64,000 bases of DNA from Conexibacter arvalis (lineage in GTDB: Bacteria > Actinomycetota > Thermoleophilia > Solirubrobacterales > Solirubrobacteraceae), in the NCBI RefSeq assembly GCF_014199525.1, contig NZ_JACHNU010000010.1, forward strand, positions 56,722 through 120,721. The letters run 5' to 3'. Under the pieces are notes generated by a model. That model made no database searches and was not told the origin of the DNA. It saw only the letters and a list, made by a program, of their open reading frames with translations. Shown piece after piece: positions 17,053 through 25,774 of this stretch. Position 1 is the stretch's first letter, and each line of letters opens with the position of its first letter. Made by a program: the position numbers and the translations under genes.

Positions 17053-17703
17053 GTGCTGCCGCTGAAGGACAACCTCGGGACCGACCGGCTGCCGGTCGTC
17101 ACGCTGCTGCTGATCGTCGCGAACGTCGCGGTCTACCTGCTGATCCAGGGCGGCGGGATCGCGCACGGCCCGAGCGAGGTCGAGACGGTCGGCTACGCCA
17201 GCGCCGTCCCATCGCTCTTCCTCCACGCCGGCCTCCTGCACCTGCTCGCCAACATGCTCGCCCTGTGGCTGTTCGGTCCGGCCGTCGAGGACTCGATGTC
17301 GCGCTGGAGATACCTGCTCCTCTACCTCGCCGGCGGGCTGGCGGCGATCGCGCTGCAGGTCGCCCTCGACCCCCACGCGACCGTCCCCGCGCTCGGCGCC
17401 TCGGGCGCGGTCGCGGCGGTCCTCGGCGGCTGCCTGCTGCTCTACCCGCGCGTCCGCTTCGTCTCGATCGTGTTCGTGCCGCTGTTCTCGACGCTGGTCG
17501 AGCTGCCGGCGTGGGTGCCGGTCGCGGCCTGGGTCGCCGTGCAGGCGATCGTCGGCGCGACCGCGCTCTCGGACGTCGCGGACGCGAGCGGCGCGGTCGC
17601 CGCGGTCGCGCCCGTCGGCGGCCTCCTCGTCGGCCTGCTCGCGGTCAAGCTGCTCGCCGACCGGCGCAAGCAGGTCCCCGTGCGCGTCAAGGTGGCGGCA
17701 TGA
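17053..17703 (+). CDS. Rhomboid-family membrane protein lacking the catalytic histidine
   Basis: A 216-residue protein with six hydrophobic segments and the rhomboid fold signature HAGLLHLLANMLALWLFG (His58, His63, Asn67) and nucleophile motif GASGAV with Ser117. In active proteases the last helix carries Ala-His-x-Gly-Gly; here the corresponding segment reads AVAPVGGLLVGL with Pro177 where His is expected. The nucleotides there are unambiguous (gcgcccgtcggcggc). Without the Ser-His dyad it is probably an inactive rhomboid-like chaperone or a protease with altered chemistry. The start is GTG 17053. It overlaps a 59-residue membrane gene by ATGA. Confidence 0.85.
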   Translation: MLPLKDNLGTDRLPVVTLLLIVANVAVYLLIQGGGIAHGPSEVETVGYASAVPSLFLHAGLLHLLANMLALWLFGPAVEDSMSRWRYLLLYLAGGLAAIALQVALDPHATVPALGASGAVAAVLGGCLLLYPRVRFVSIVFVPLFSTLVELPAWVPVAAWVAVQAIVGATALSDVADASGAVAAVAPVGGLLVGLLAVKLLADRRKQVPVRVKVAA

Positions 17704-17879
17704 CCACGAGACGGATCATCCTCGGCATCTCGCTCGCCTTCATCGGGCTGCTGATCTTCGTCACCTTCGCCGACGCCGTCGACGAGGGCGTCAGCATCCG
17801 CACCGTCGTCTCGATCCCGATCATCGTGATGCTCGGCGTCGGCGTGATCGGCGCGCTGGCGCAGCCGCCGCGGAGGTAG
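17700..17879 (+). CDS. Small two-helix membrane protein
   Basis: A 59-residue protein starting in the ATGA overlap with the rhomboid gene. It is made of two hydrophobic segments (IILGISLAFIGLLIFVTF and TVVSIPIIVMLGVGVIGALA) separated by an acidic turn (ADAVDEGVS). The translational coupling suggests a partner of the rhomboid-like protein, but the family is unknown. Confidence 0.7.
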   Translation: MTTRRIILGISLAFIGLLIFVTFADAVDEGVSIRTVVSIPIIVMLGVGVIGALAQPPRR

Positions 17880-17889
17880 CGCGCGTCAG

Positions 17890-18618
17890 TCAGCGGCCGG
17901 GCGTCGAGATCACGCCCGGGCACTGGACGAACCAGCGCGCCTTGTACGGCCGCACCGCCGCGGCGTCGGCCGTGCGCACGGCGCGCAGCTCCTTCGCGAG
18001 GTACGTGCGATCGCTGCCGCAGAGGCCGAGCGCGGAGAGCGTGACGACGACCGGCGCGCGGAAGCCGTCGCCGTGGCGGTCGGCATAGACGAACGTGCCG
18101 CGGCCGACCGCCTTCGCGCCGCCCCAGCGCGACCAGCGCAGGCCGGCGACGCGGGCGCTGGCGCCCCACGGCAGCGTGCGCGGCTTGAAGGCGAACCGTC
18201 GGCCGGAGGGCGCGAAGGCGCGTCTGGAGGGCGGGGCGCAGACGTCGAGATCGAGGCCGGCGGCGTCGGGGATCCGCCGCAGCTCTCTGGCGCAGACGCC
18301 GAAGCGGGCGCCCTGGCCGACCTCGCTCCAGCGTCCGCCCGGCGTGCCCGGCTCGGGGCGTCTGAGGACCCAGACGTACGGCGGCCGCTGGCAGCCCTCG
18401 CCGCCCTTGGCGAACAGCGCGCCCCAGCGCGCGTCGACGGTCGAGATGCGCCCCTCGACGCAGTCCGGGTCGACCGGCGGGCCGGCCGCGCCGGCCATCT
18501 CCTCCAGCTCGGCGCGGTCGGGAGCGCGATCGGCGGCGGCCGGGGCGGCGAGCGTCGCGAGCGCGAGCGCGGCCGCGGCGAACGCCGCGACGGCCCCGGT
18601 GCGCACCCCTGCTCCCAT
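17890..18618 (-). CDS. Secreted protein of unknown function
   Basis: A 242-residue protein with a clear signal peptide (TGAVAAFAAAALALATLAAPAAA, cleavage near residue 30). The mature part contains several Cys residues in pairs (PDCVEG, EGCQRP, GVCAREL, DVCAPP, GLCGSD, VQCPG), six in all, so three disulfides are possible. A GTFVYADRHGDGFRAP segment looks like a beta-strand turn. I do not recognise the domain. It is convergent with the membrane gene and divergent from the D,D-carboxypeptidase. Confidence 0.7.
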   Translation of the reverse strand: MGAGVRTGAVAAFAAAALALATLAAPAAADRAPDRAELEEMAGAAGPPVDPDCVEGRISTVDARWGALFAKGGEGCQRPPYVWVLRRPEPGTPGGRWSEVGQGARFGVCARELRRIPDAAGLDLDVCAPPSRRAFAPSGRRFAFKPRTLPWGASARVAGLRWSRWGGAKAVGRGTFVYADRHGDGFRAPVVVTLSALGLCGSDRTYLAKELRAVRTADAAAVRPYKARWFVQCPGVISTPGR

Positions 18619-18706
18619 GCGCCCGACCGTACTGGAACCCGGCGCACCGCCGCGCAGGTGGGCCGGGCCGGCAGCCGGGCGCGGCCCCGCCTGCCATCCT
18701 CTTCCC

Positions 18707-19687
18707 GTGTTCCTGCGCCGGCATCTGATCGCGGCCTGCTGCCTGCTCGCCGCCGCCGGCGGCGCGGCCGTGCTGGCGCTCGGACTGCTCGACGGCGGGG
18801 CCGGCGCGCCGGTCTCCGGCGTCGCCTCGCCGGCGGTTGCGGCCTCCCCGCCCGGCGAGGTCGCCGACGCGCCGCCGACGCCGCAGCCGCACGACTTCGG
18901 CCGCATCGCGGCCGAGGGCGGCCTGCTGCCCGTGCGGCTGCGCAGGCCGCCGCGCAGCGGGCTGCTCGTCGACGCATCCAGCGGCCGCGTCCTGTGGCGC
19001 CGCGAGCCGGAGCGGCGGCTCCCGATCGCGAGCGTGACGAAGATGATGACGGCGCTGATCGTCGCCGAGCGGACGCGGCCGCGGGAGCCGGTCGCGATCA
19101 CGCGCGAGGCGCTCGCCTACACCGGCTCGGGGGTCGGGATGCTGCCGAAGGGCCGGCGGGCGCAGGCCGAGACGCTGCTCTACGGGCTGATGCTGCCGTC
19201 CGGCAACGACGCCGCGATCGCGCTCGCCCAGCACGTCGGCGGCTCGGTGCGGCGGTTCGTGCGGATCATGAACGCGCGCGCCGCCGAGCTCGGCCTCACC
19301 TGCACCCGCTTCGCCTCCCCGTCGGGGATCGTCGACGAGGGCGGCTGGTCGTGCGCGCCCGACCTCGCGCTCCTGGCCCGGAAGGTCCTGGAGGTCAGGC
19401 GGCTGGCGCGGATCGTGCGCACGCGCCTGACGACGATGCCGCTGCCGATCAGGGGCGGAAGGGTGTGGCTCGCCAACCACAACCCGCTGCTGGCGATGGG
19501 CTATCCCGGCGCCGACGGCGTCAAGACCGGCTTCACCGACGCCGCCGGCCGCTGCTTCGTCGGCAGCGCGACCCGCATCGGCCGCGACGGCAGAAGGCGG
19601 CGCCTGATCGTCGTCCTGCTCCACTCGCCGAACCCCGGCAAGCAGGCCGCGAGGCTGCTCGACGCCGGCTTCGCCGCCGCCCGCTGA
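18707..19687 (+). CDS. D-alanyl-D-alanine carboxypeptidase (serine, S11 / PBP5-like)
   Basis: A 326-residue exported enzyme that trims the terminal D-Ala from peptidoglycan pentapeptides. An N-terminal hydrophobic signal-anchor (LIAACCLLAAAGGAAVLALG) is followed by an Ala/Pro linker and the penicillin-binding domain with the three signature motifs: SVTK (Ser109-Lys112), SGN (165-167) and KTG (273-275). The C-terminal DacA beta domain is missing, as in short actinobacterial members. The start is GTG 18707. A long hairpin follows the gene. Confidence 0.92.
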   Translation: MFLRRHLIAACCLLAAAGGAAVLALGLLDGGAGAPVSGVASPAVAASPPGEVADAPPTPQPHDFGRIAAEGGLLPVRLRRPPRSGLLVDASSGRVLWRREPERRLPIASVTKMMTALIVAERTRPREPVAITREALAYTGSGVGMLPKGRRAQAETLLYGLMLPSGNDAAIALAQHVGGSVRRFVRIMNARAAELGLTCTRFASPSGIVDEGGWSCAPDLALLARKVLEVRRLARIVRTRLTTMPLPIRGGRVWLANHNPLLAMGYPGADGVKTGFTDAAGRCFVGSATRIGRDGRRRRLIVVLLHSPNPGKQAARLLDAGFAAAR

Positions 19688-19699
19688 GCGCCCGCTCAC

Positions 19700-19754
19700 C
19701 GCGAGCTGCGTCGATCTGCCCACCGCAGCGGTAGGCAGATCGACGCAGCTCGCG
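19700..19754. terminator. 21-bp perfect hairpin between the D,D-carboxypeptidase and acyl-CoA dehydrogenase genes
   Basis: Bases 19700-19720 are the exact reverse complement of 19734-19754, with a 13-base loop. The stem begins 12 bases after the carboxypeptidase stop. There is no T-run after it, so it is either a T-poor terminator common in high-GC bacteria or a paired operator. The arm is too long and too exact for chance. Confidence 0.7.
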
Positions 19755-19822
19755 ACCGGCGGGTGGGCGGTAAGGTGGGCTGACGAGAGATTTGGCCGAC
19801 CAGCCAGTCAGGAAGGAGTGTC

Positions 19823-21034
19823 GTGGACCTGAACGACTCGCCCGAGCTCGCCGCGTACCGCTCGCAGGTGCGCGCCTGGCTCGAGGAGAACGCCTCCCAC
19901 GCGCCGAGAACGCGCGGCACCGGCGACGACGCGGAGGGGGTCGCCGCGCACCGCGCCTGGCAGCGGCGCCTCGCCGAGGCCGGCTACGTCGGCGTCACCT
20001 GGCCGGCCGAGCACGGCGGCCAGGGCCGCGGCCCGCTCGAGCAGGTCGTCGTCAACCAGGAGCTGGCCGCGGCCGGCGTCCCGGGGATCCTCGACGTGAT
20101 CGGCGTCGGGATGCTCGGTCCGACGATCATCGCCCACGGCAGCGACGAGCAGAAGCAGCGCTACCTCGCGCCGATGCTGCACGGCGACGAGGTCTGGTGC
20201 CAGCTCTTCTCCGAGCCGGCCGCCGGCTCCGACCTCGCCGGGATCCAGGCGCGCGCCGTGCGCGACGACGACGGCGGCTGGCGGATCACCGGCCAGAAGG
20301 TGTGGACGACCAACGCCCAGTTCGCGGCGTTCGGCCTGCTGCTCGCGCGCACCGACGCCGACCTGCCCAAGCACAACGGCCTGACGATGTTCGTCGTGCC
20401 GATGGACGCCGCCGGCGTGACGATCCGGCCGCTGCGGCAGATCTCCGGCGAGCCGGAGTTCAACGAGGTCTTCTTCGACGACGTCAAGCTCGAGCCCGGC
20501 AGCGAGGTCGGGCCGGTCAACGGCGGCTGGGCGGTCGCGCTGACGACGCTGATGTTCGAGCGGCTGACGATCGGCGCCGGCAGCGAGGGGCTCGGCTACC
20601 GCGCCGACCGCTTCGCCGCGGCGATCGCGAGCGACCCGGTCGCCGCCGCCGACGGCGGCGTCCGCCGCGCCTACGGCGAGCTGGCGACCGAGCTGCTGGC
20701 GCTGCGCTTCACCGGCTACCGGCTGCTGACGGCGATCAGCAAGGGCCGCATCCCGGGACCGGAGGCCGGCCTCGGCAAGGTGACGGCGGTGAACGCGGCG
20801 ATCGCCGCCGGCGACCTGATCGCCGACGTGCTCGGCCCCGAGACGCTCCAGAGGGGCGAGTGGGCCGACCTGATCTCCTTCCTGCCGGGCCTCAAGTCGG
20901 CCGGCGGCACGGAGGAGATCCTCCGCAACACGATCGGCGAGCGCGTCCTCGGCCTGCCGCCGGAGCCGCGCCTCGACAAGGGGATCCCGTTCTCGGAGCT
21001 GCGCGCGAAGGAGCGCCAGGAGGTGCAGGCATGA
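19823..21034 (+). CDS. Acyl-CoA dehydrogenase (first of a pair)
   Basis: A 403-residue FAD enzyme for the first step of beta-oxidation or a related alpha,beta-desaturation. N-terminal helical domain to ~120, the FAD/substrate beta domain with WCQLFSEPAAGSDLAGIQ and WRITGQKVWTTNAQFA, and a C-terminal helical domain ending with GGTEEILRNTIGERVLGLP. The start is GTG 19823 after AAGGAGTG. The next gene overlaps by ATGA. Adjacent unequal acyl-CoA dehydrogenases in actinobacteria often form alpha2beta2 enzymes acting on sterol side chains or branched acyl groups; here that is inference. Confidence 0.92.
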   Translation: MDLNDSPELAAYRSQVRAWLEENASHAPRTRGTGDDAEGVAAHRAWQRRLAEAGYVGVTWPAEHGGQGRGPLEQVVVNQELAAAGVPGILDVIGVGMLGPTIIAHGSDEQKQRYLAPMLHGDEVWCQLFSEPAAGSDLAGIQARAVRDDDGGWRITGQKVWTTNAQFAAFGLLLARTDADLPKHNGLTMFVVPMDAAGVTIRPLRQISGEPEFNEVFFDDVKLEPGSEVGPVNGGWAVALTTLMFERLTIGAGSEGLGYRADRFAAAIASDPVAAADGGVRRAYGELATELLALRFTGYRLLTAISKGRIPGPEAGLGKVTAVNAAIAAGDLIADVLGPETLQRGEWADLISFLPGLKSAGGTEEILRNTIGERVLGLPPEPRLDKGIPFSELRAKERQEVQA

Positions 21035-22170
21035 ACTTCGAGCTCTCCGACGAGCAGGTCTTCCTGCGGGAGGCGGCGAGAGACGCGCTCGGCCGCGTCA
21101 GAACGGTCGAGGCGGCGCGCGACGCGCTCGAAGGAGCGGAGCTGCCGGACCTGTGGCCGACCACCGCGCAGGCCGGCTGGACCGGACTGCTGATCTCCGA
21201 GGACCACGGCGGCGCCGGCCTCGGCGCGATCGACGCGATGCTCGTCGCCGCCGAGTGCGGCCGCGTCCTCGCCGGCGTCGCGCTGCTCGGCCACCTGCCG
21301 GCGACGGCGCTGCTCGACGCCGACGGCGGCGAGGGCCAGCTGCTCGCCCGGCTCGCCTCCGGCGCGGCGCGGGCGGCGTTCGTGCCGGCGCGGCCGGGCG
21401 ACGACCGCGATCCCGCCTGGACCGCCGAGCCGCGCCGCGGCATACGGCGCGCGCCGGCGCCGGCCGTCACCGTCGGCGGCAGCGACGGCGGGGCGACCGT
21501 CTCCGGCACGGTCGCGTGGGTCCCCGACGCGCCCGGCGCCGACGTGCTGGTCGTCGCCGCGGTCGAGTCCGACGGGAGGCCGCGCGCGGTCGCGATCGAC
21601 GGCGGCGCGGCCGGCGTCGCGATCGAGGCGGCGAGCGCCTACGACGCGACGCGGCCGCTCGGCCACGTGACGCTCGACGGCGCGCGCGGCCGGCTGCTCG
21701 ACGTCGACGGCGAGCAGCTCGCGGCGGCGTGGTTCCTCGCGCAGGCGCTGATCGCGGCCGAGTCGCTGGGAGCGGTCGAGGAGGCGCTGCGGCGCTCGGT
21801 CGAGTACGCGAAGGAGCGGTTCACCTTCGGCCGCCCGATCGGCTCCTACCAGGCGATCAAGCACGCGCTGACCGAGGTCCTCCGGCGCCAGGAGAACACG
21901 CGCTCGCCGCTCTACTACGCCGGCTGGGCGCACGGCAGCAAACCCGATGAGTTCGCGCTCGCCGCCAGCGCCGCCCGCTCCTGCGCCGGCGGCGCGCTCG
22001 ACTACGCGGCGCGCGAGCTGATCTCCGTCCACGGCGGCATCGGCGCGACCTGGGAGCACGACGCGCCGTTGTTCTTCCGCCGCGCCCAGCTGTCGCGCCG
22101 CCTGCTCGGCGGCACCGGCGACGCCACCGACCGGGTCGCCGCCGAGCTGCTCGGCCAGGCCGCCGCGTAG
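21031..22170 (+). CDS. Acyl-CoA dehydrogenase (second of a pair)
   Basis: A 379-residue partner of the previous gene with ATGA coupling. The N-terminus (MNFELSDEQVFLREAARDAL) and the FAD-binding C-terminal region (YAKERFTFGRPIGSYQAIKH; ISVHGGIGATWEHDAPLFFRRA) are typical. The middle beta domain is divergent and lacks the normal TEPxAGSD loop seen in its partner. That asymmetry fits heteromeric acyl-CoA dehydrogenases in which one subunit is structural or only half of the active sites work. The substrate is unknown. Confidence 0.9.
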   Translation: MNFELSDEQVFLREAARDALGRVRTVEAARDALEGAELPDLWPTTAQAGWTGLLISEDHGGAGLGAIDAMLVAAECGRVLAGVALLGHLPATALLDADGGEGQLLARLASGAARAAFVPARPGDDRDPAWTAEPRRGIRRAPAPAVTVGGSDGGATVSGTVAWVPDAPGADVLVVAAVESDGRPRAVAIDGGAAGVAIEAASAYDATRPLGHVTLDGARGRLLDVDGEQLAAAWFLAQALIAAESLGAVEEALRRSVEYAKERFTFGRPIGSYQAIKHALTEVLRRQENTRSPLYYAGWAHGSKPDEFALAASAARSCAGGALDYAARELISVHGGIGATWEHDAPLFFRRAQLSRRLLGGTGDATDRVAAELLGQAAA

Positions 22171-22182
22171 CGCGCCGCCGCG

Positions 22183-22233
22183 GGAGGAGCGGCGTCCAGG
22201 GGATCGATATCACCCCCTGGGCGCCGCTCCTCC
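22183..22233. terminator. 20-bp hairpin after the acyl-CoA dehydrogenase pair
   Basis: The arms 22183-22202 and 22214-22233 pair over 20 positions with a single G-T, leaving an 11-base loop that contains ATCGATAT. It lies 13 bases after the stop of the second acyl-CoA dehydrogenase, with no T-run. It is the likely transcription end of that operon. Confidence 0.65.
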
Positions 22234-22271
22234 CCGGTGCGGCGTCCGGCGCGGGTGGGAACGTCCCGGCG

Positions 22272-22622
22272 ATGGACGACGCTGACGTGATCATCACGAC
22301 GATGAACGACCTGCCCGGCTACGAGGTCGTCGAGGTCTACGGCGAGGTCTTCGGGCTCGTCGTGCGGGCCCGCAACGCCTTCGGCAACATCGGCGCCTCC
22401 TTCCGCACGATCGCCGGCGGCGAGGTGAAGGGCTACACGAAGCTGCTGACGGAGTCGCGCAACCACGCCGTCGACCGGCTCAAGGAAGCCGCCCGCGAGC
22501 ACGGCGCCAACGCCGTCATCGCGATGCGCTTCGACTGCAACGACATCGGCAGCGTGATGAGCGAGGTCGCCGCCTACGGGACCGCGGTCACCGTCCGCCG
22601 GGCGTACGCGCCGCCGGCGTGA
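22272..22622 (+). CDS. YbjQ family (DUF74) protein
   Basis: A 116-residue protein matching the YbjQ group: MNDLPGYEVVEVYGEVFGL, the Ser/Arg loop RARNAFGNIGASFRTIAGGE, EVKGYTKLLTESRNHAVDRL, and a C-terminal strand with ANAVIAMRFDCNDIGSVMSE. Members assemble into rings and were proposed to bind heavy metals; no function is proven. The length is typical. It is a single gene between two hairpin-bounded units. Confidence 0.9.
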   Translation: MDDADVIITTMNDLPGYEVVEVYGEVFGLVVRARNAFGNIGASFRTIAGGEVKGYTKLLTESRNHAVDRLKEAAREHGANAVIAMRFDCNDIGSVMSEVAAYGTAVTVRRAYAPPA

Positions 22623-22632
22623 GCGGCCCGCG

Positions 22633-23427
22633 CTACGCCTGGAGGTAGATCCGCACCGTCTCGGGCCGCGTCGCGGCGAGGTCGGCGCGGAAGGCGTCGT
22701 CGTCGGGCCACGCCCGCTTCGGCACCACGCGGCGGACCATCGACAGCGCCAGCGGGCTGTCGGCGAACGGGTACGGGTCGAGCCGCAGCCGCCAGGGGCC
22801 CAGCGGGGAGATCGCGACGTCGGCTCTGCCGCCGTCGGCGGTCGGCACGTCGCGCAGCGCGCCGGCCGCCCCCGGCCCGCCGGACTCGAGGTCGGCGAGC
22901 CCGCAGTGGAGCGACAGCAGGTCGGCGATCTGCAGCAGCGCGTAGTTGGTCCAGCGCTCTGCGTCGTCGACCTCCAGCCGCGCGGCGAGCGCGGCCTGGC
23001 GCTCCTCCTCCTGGTCGCAGAAGAGGTCGGCGCGGGCGCGCAGCTCCGGGTCGAGTCTCATCTCGCCGGCCGGCACGACGCCGTAGCGGCGGCGGTAGAG
23101 GCCGCTCATGTGCATCGAGACGAGCAGGCCGGCGTACGGGTCCTCGTCGCAGACGACCTCGACGCCGGCGCGGTAGAAGGCGAGGTGGACCGGCACCGCG
23201 ACGCCGAGGAAGCTCTGCGGCGCGCCGCTGTCGGGGTCGAGCCGCGGCGACTGCTCCCAGACCGCCCAGCCGTCGTCGTGGCGCAGCCCGGCGCGCACGA
23301 CCGAGGCGCGGGGCGCGGGCGGCGCGAAGCCGTCGCCGCCCCACGCCGCGAGCAGCTGGCCGGCGAGGTCGGCGTGGTCGGTCTGCAGGACGAGCTGCCA
23401 GGCGTCGCCGTCGTCGCGCACGAGCAT
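22633..23427 (-). CDS. DUF3891 family protein
   Basis: A 264-residue protein with the DUF3891 pattern: WQLVLQTDHADLAGQLLAAWG at the start, LRHDDGWAVWEQSPRLD, VCDEDPYAGLLVSMHMSGLY, and a C-terminal RWTNYALLQIADLLSLHCGL. The repeated His/Asp pairs (QTDH, RHDD, SMHMSGLY, LSLHC) suggest a metal site like the HD superfamily, which is inference. The function is unknown. It is convergent with the YbjQ gene (10 bases apart) and divergent from an ABC transporter. Confidence 0.85.
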   Translation of the reverse strand: MLVRDDGDAWQLVLQTDHADLAGQLLAAWGGDGFAPPAPRASVVRAGLRHDDGWAVWEQSPRLDPDSGAPQSFLGVAVPVHLAFYRAGVEVVCDEDPYAGLLVSMHMSGLYRRRYGVVPAGEMRLDPELRARADLFCDQEEERQAALAARLEVDDAERWTNYALLQIADLLSLHCGLADLESGGPGAAGALRDVPTADGGRADVAISPLGPWRLRLDPYPFADSPLALSMVRRVVPKRAWPDDDAFRADLAATRPETVRIYLQA

Positions 23428-23532
23428 GGGGCGAGCCTACCCCGGCGCGGCGGGCGCGCACGCGTCGCGGCGCGGGCGTCGATCGTGACGCGCCGACGTT
23501 TGCCGCTCGCCCCAGCGGGCACGGTCGGCGCG

Positions 23533-24504
23533 ATGTCGATAGGTTCCGCCGCCGTGCTGCAGTGCCGCGATCTCAAGCTCAGCTATGGCAGCGTGGTCGC
23601 CCTCGACGGTCTCTCGCTCGACGTCGAGCCGGGCGTCATGACCGGCTTCGTCGGCCCCAACGGCGCGGGCAAGACGAGCACGATGCGGATCGTCCTCGGC
23701 GTGCTCGGCCCCGACAGCGGGACGGTCACGTGGCGCGGCGCGCCGGTCGACGCCGACGCCCGCCGACGGTTCGGCTACATGCCCGAGGAGCGCGGCCTCT
23801 ACCCGAAGATGCGCGTCGCCGACCAGCTCGTCTACCTCGCGCGCCTCCACGGCCTCGACGGGACGGAGGCCCAGCGCGCGACCGACGACCTGCTCGACCG
23901 TCTCGGCATCGCCGACCGCGCCGACGCGACGCTCGAGAGCCTGTCGCTCGGCAACCAGCAGCGCGTCCAGCTCGCCGCCGCGCTCGTCCACGGCCCCGAC
24001 CTGCTCGTGCTCGACGAGCCCTTCTCCGGCCTCGACCCGATCGGCGTCGACGTGCTCGCGAGCGTGCTGCAGGAGGAGGTCGCCCGCGGCGTCCCGGTGC
24101 TCTTCTCCAGCCATCAGCTCGAGCTGGTCGAGCGGCTCTGCGACCGCGTCACGATCGTCAAGGACGGGCGGATCGTCGCCGCCGGCCCGGTCGACGAGCT
24201 GCGCCGGCGCGACCGCCGACGGGTCGTGCGGATCGAGCTGGAGGGCGCGGACGGCGCCGGCTGGCTCGCCGGCATGCCCGGCGCCGAGGTGCTGCCGTCG
24301 CGGGACGACGAGCCGGGCCTGCTGGTCGCGCTCGACGACGCCGCCGATCCGCAGCAGCTGCTCGACCGCGCCCGCGCGGCCGGGGCGGTCACCCACTTCA
24401 GCATCGTGCTGCCGACGCTCACCGAGCTGTTCCGCGAGGTCGTCGGCGACGGCGGCGAGGAGACGGCCGCGGGCGCGGCGCGCGTCGAGGAGCGGGCGGC
24501 GTGA
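23533..24504 (+). CDS. ABC transporter ATP-binding protein (NatA/CcmA-like exporter)
   Basis: A 323-residue ATPase. Walker A GPNGAGKT (residues 41-48), signature LSLGNQQRVQLAAAL (~137-151), Walker B LLVLDEPFSGLDP and the switch His in FSSHQLELVERL are all in place. The C-terminal ~90 residues form the DUF4162-type extension found in NatA-like exporters (GLLVALDDAADPQQLLDRA). It is coupled to the permease by a GTGA overlap, making a two-component Na+ or drug exporter. Confidence 0.93.
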   Translation: MSIGSAAVLQCRDLKLSYGSVVALDGLSLDVEPGVMTGFVGPNGAGKTSTMRIVLGVLGPDSGTVTWRGAPVDADARRRFGYMPEERGLYPKMRVADQLVYLARLHGLDGTEAQRATDDLLDRLGIADRADATLESLSLGNQQRVQLAAALVHGPDLLVLDEPFSGLDPIGVDVLASVLQEEVARGVPVLFSSHQLELVERLCDRVTIVKDGRIVAAGPVDELRRRDRRRVVRIELEGADGAGWLAGMPGAEVLPSRDDEPGLLVALDDAADPQQLLDRARAAGAVTHFSIVLPTLTELFREVVGDGGEETAAGAARVEERAA

Positions 24505-25673
24505 ACGGCGCCCGCGCGATCGTCGCCCGCCGGGAGATCGTCGAGCGGCTCCGCAGCCGCGCCTTCCAGGTCGGCACGGCGATCCAGCTGGTCGCGGTGG
24601 TGGTCGTGCTCGCGATCGCCGGGCTCACCGGCGGCGGCGAGGAGACGCGCACGGTCGCGCTCGTCGGCGGCGCCTCCCAGCAGTACGCGGAGCCGCTGCG
24701 CGCGACCGGCCCGGCGCTCGACGCGACCGTCGAGACGACGGCGCTGCCCGACCGCGCCGCCGCGGTCAGAGCGGTCGAGGACGGCGACGCCGACGCGGCG
24801 GTCGTCGACGGACGCGAGGTCGTGCTCGAGGACGACCGCGACGACACGCTCGCCGCGGCGATCCAGTCGGTCCGCCGCGAGCTGGCGCTGCGCGACGCGC
24901 TCGACGCCGCCGGCGTCCCCGCCGACCGGCTGAGCGCGGCGCTCGCGCCCGAGCCGCTGCGCGTCGCGGTGCTCGACCCCGGCGACTCCGACCTCGGCAC
25001 CCGCCAGGGGATCGCGTTCATCGCGATCCTGCTGCTCTACATCGCGATCTTCAGCTACGGCATGTGGGTCGCCAGCGGCATCGTCGAGGAGAAGTCCTCG
25101 CGCGTGATCGAGGTCGTGCTGAGCGCGATCCGGCCGCGCGAGCTGCTCGCCGGCAAGATCGTCGGCCTCGGCCTGCTCGGAATCGGGCAGTTCCTGCTCG
25201 TGATCGCGGTCGGCCTGATCGGCGCGAACCTGCTCGACGCCGTCGACCTGCCGAGGGTGACCGCCGGCTGGGTCGCGCTGATCGTGCTGTGGTTCCTGCT
25301 CGGCTACGCGCTCTACGCGTGCGTCTACGCGGTCGCCGGCGCGATCGTCTCGCGCCAAGAGGACCTGCAGTCGAGCACCGGCGGGCTCAACATGATCGTG
25401 ATCGCCGCCTACATCCTCTCGTTCGTCGCGATCCAGGATCCCGAGGGCGCGATGATGACCGTCCTCTCCTTCCTGCCGCCGAGCGCGCCGATGGCGATGC
25501 CGGCCCGCTGGCTCGTGACCGACGTGCCGACCTGGCAGCTGGTCGCCTCGATCGCGCTGACCGCCGCCTCGATCGCCGCGCTGCTGCGGCTCGCGACGGT
25601 CGTCTACTCGCGCGCCGCGCTGCGGATGGGCCCGAAGGTCTCGCTGCGCAGCGTGCTCGCGACGCGCGGCTGA
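24501..25673 (+). CDS. ABC-2 type exporter permease (NatB-like)
   Basis: A 390-residue permease starting at GTG 24501. One N-terminal helix (AIQLVAVVVVLAIAGLTG) is followed by a ~130-residue extracytoplasmic domain and five to six C-terminal helices. The segment IVEEKSSRVIEVVLSAIRPRELLAGKI is the coupling-helix hallmark of the NatB/ABC-2 group. It works with the preceding ATPase. The natural substrate (Na+, peptide or drug) is unknown. Confidence 0.9.
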   Translation: MNGARAIVARREIVERLRSRAFQVGTAIQLVAVVVVLAIAGLTGGGEETRTVALVGGASQQYAEPLRATGPALDATVETTALPDRAAAVRAVEDGDADAAVVDGREVVLEDDRDDTLAAAIQSVRRELALRDALDAAGVPADRLSAALAPEPLRVAVLDPGDSDLGTRQGIAFIAILLLYIAIFSYGMWVASGIVEEKSSRVIEVVLSAIRPRELLAGKIVGLGLLGIGQFLLVIAVGLIGANLLDAVDLPRVTAGWVALIVLWFLLGYALYACVYAVAGAIVSRQEDLQSSTGGLNMIVIAAYILSFVAIQDPEGAMMTVLSFLPPSAPMAMPARWLVTDVPTWQLVASIALTAASIAALLRLATVVYSRAALRMGPKVSLRSVLATRG

Positions 25674-25774
25674 GAGGGACGCGAGCGCGGTCGGCGGCTG
25701 ACGTCGACCGGCCGATCCACTTTGATGTGCGCCGGCACACGACGCACGAACCCCTGACACCGAGGAGGACATCA

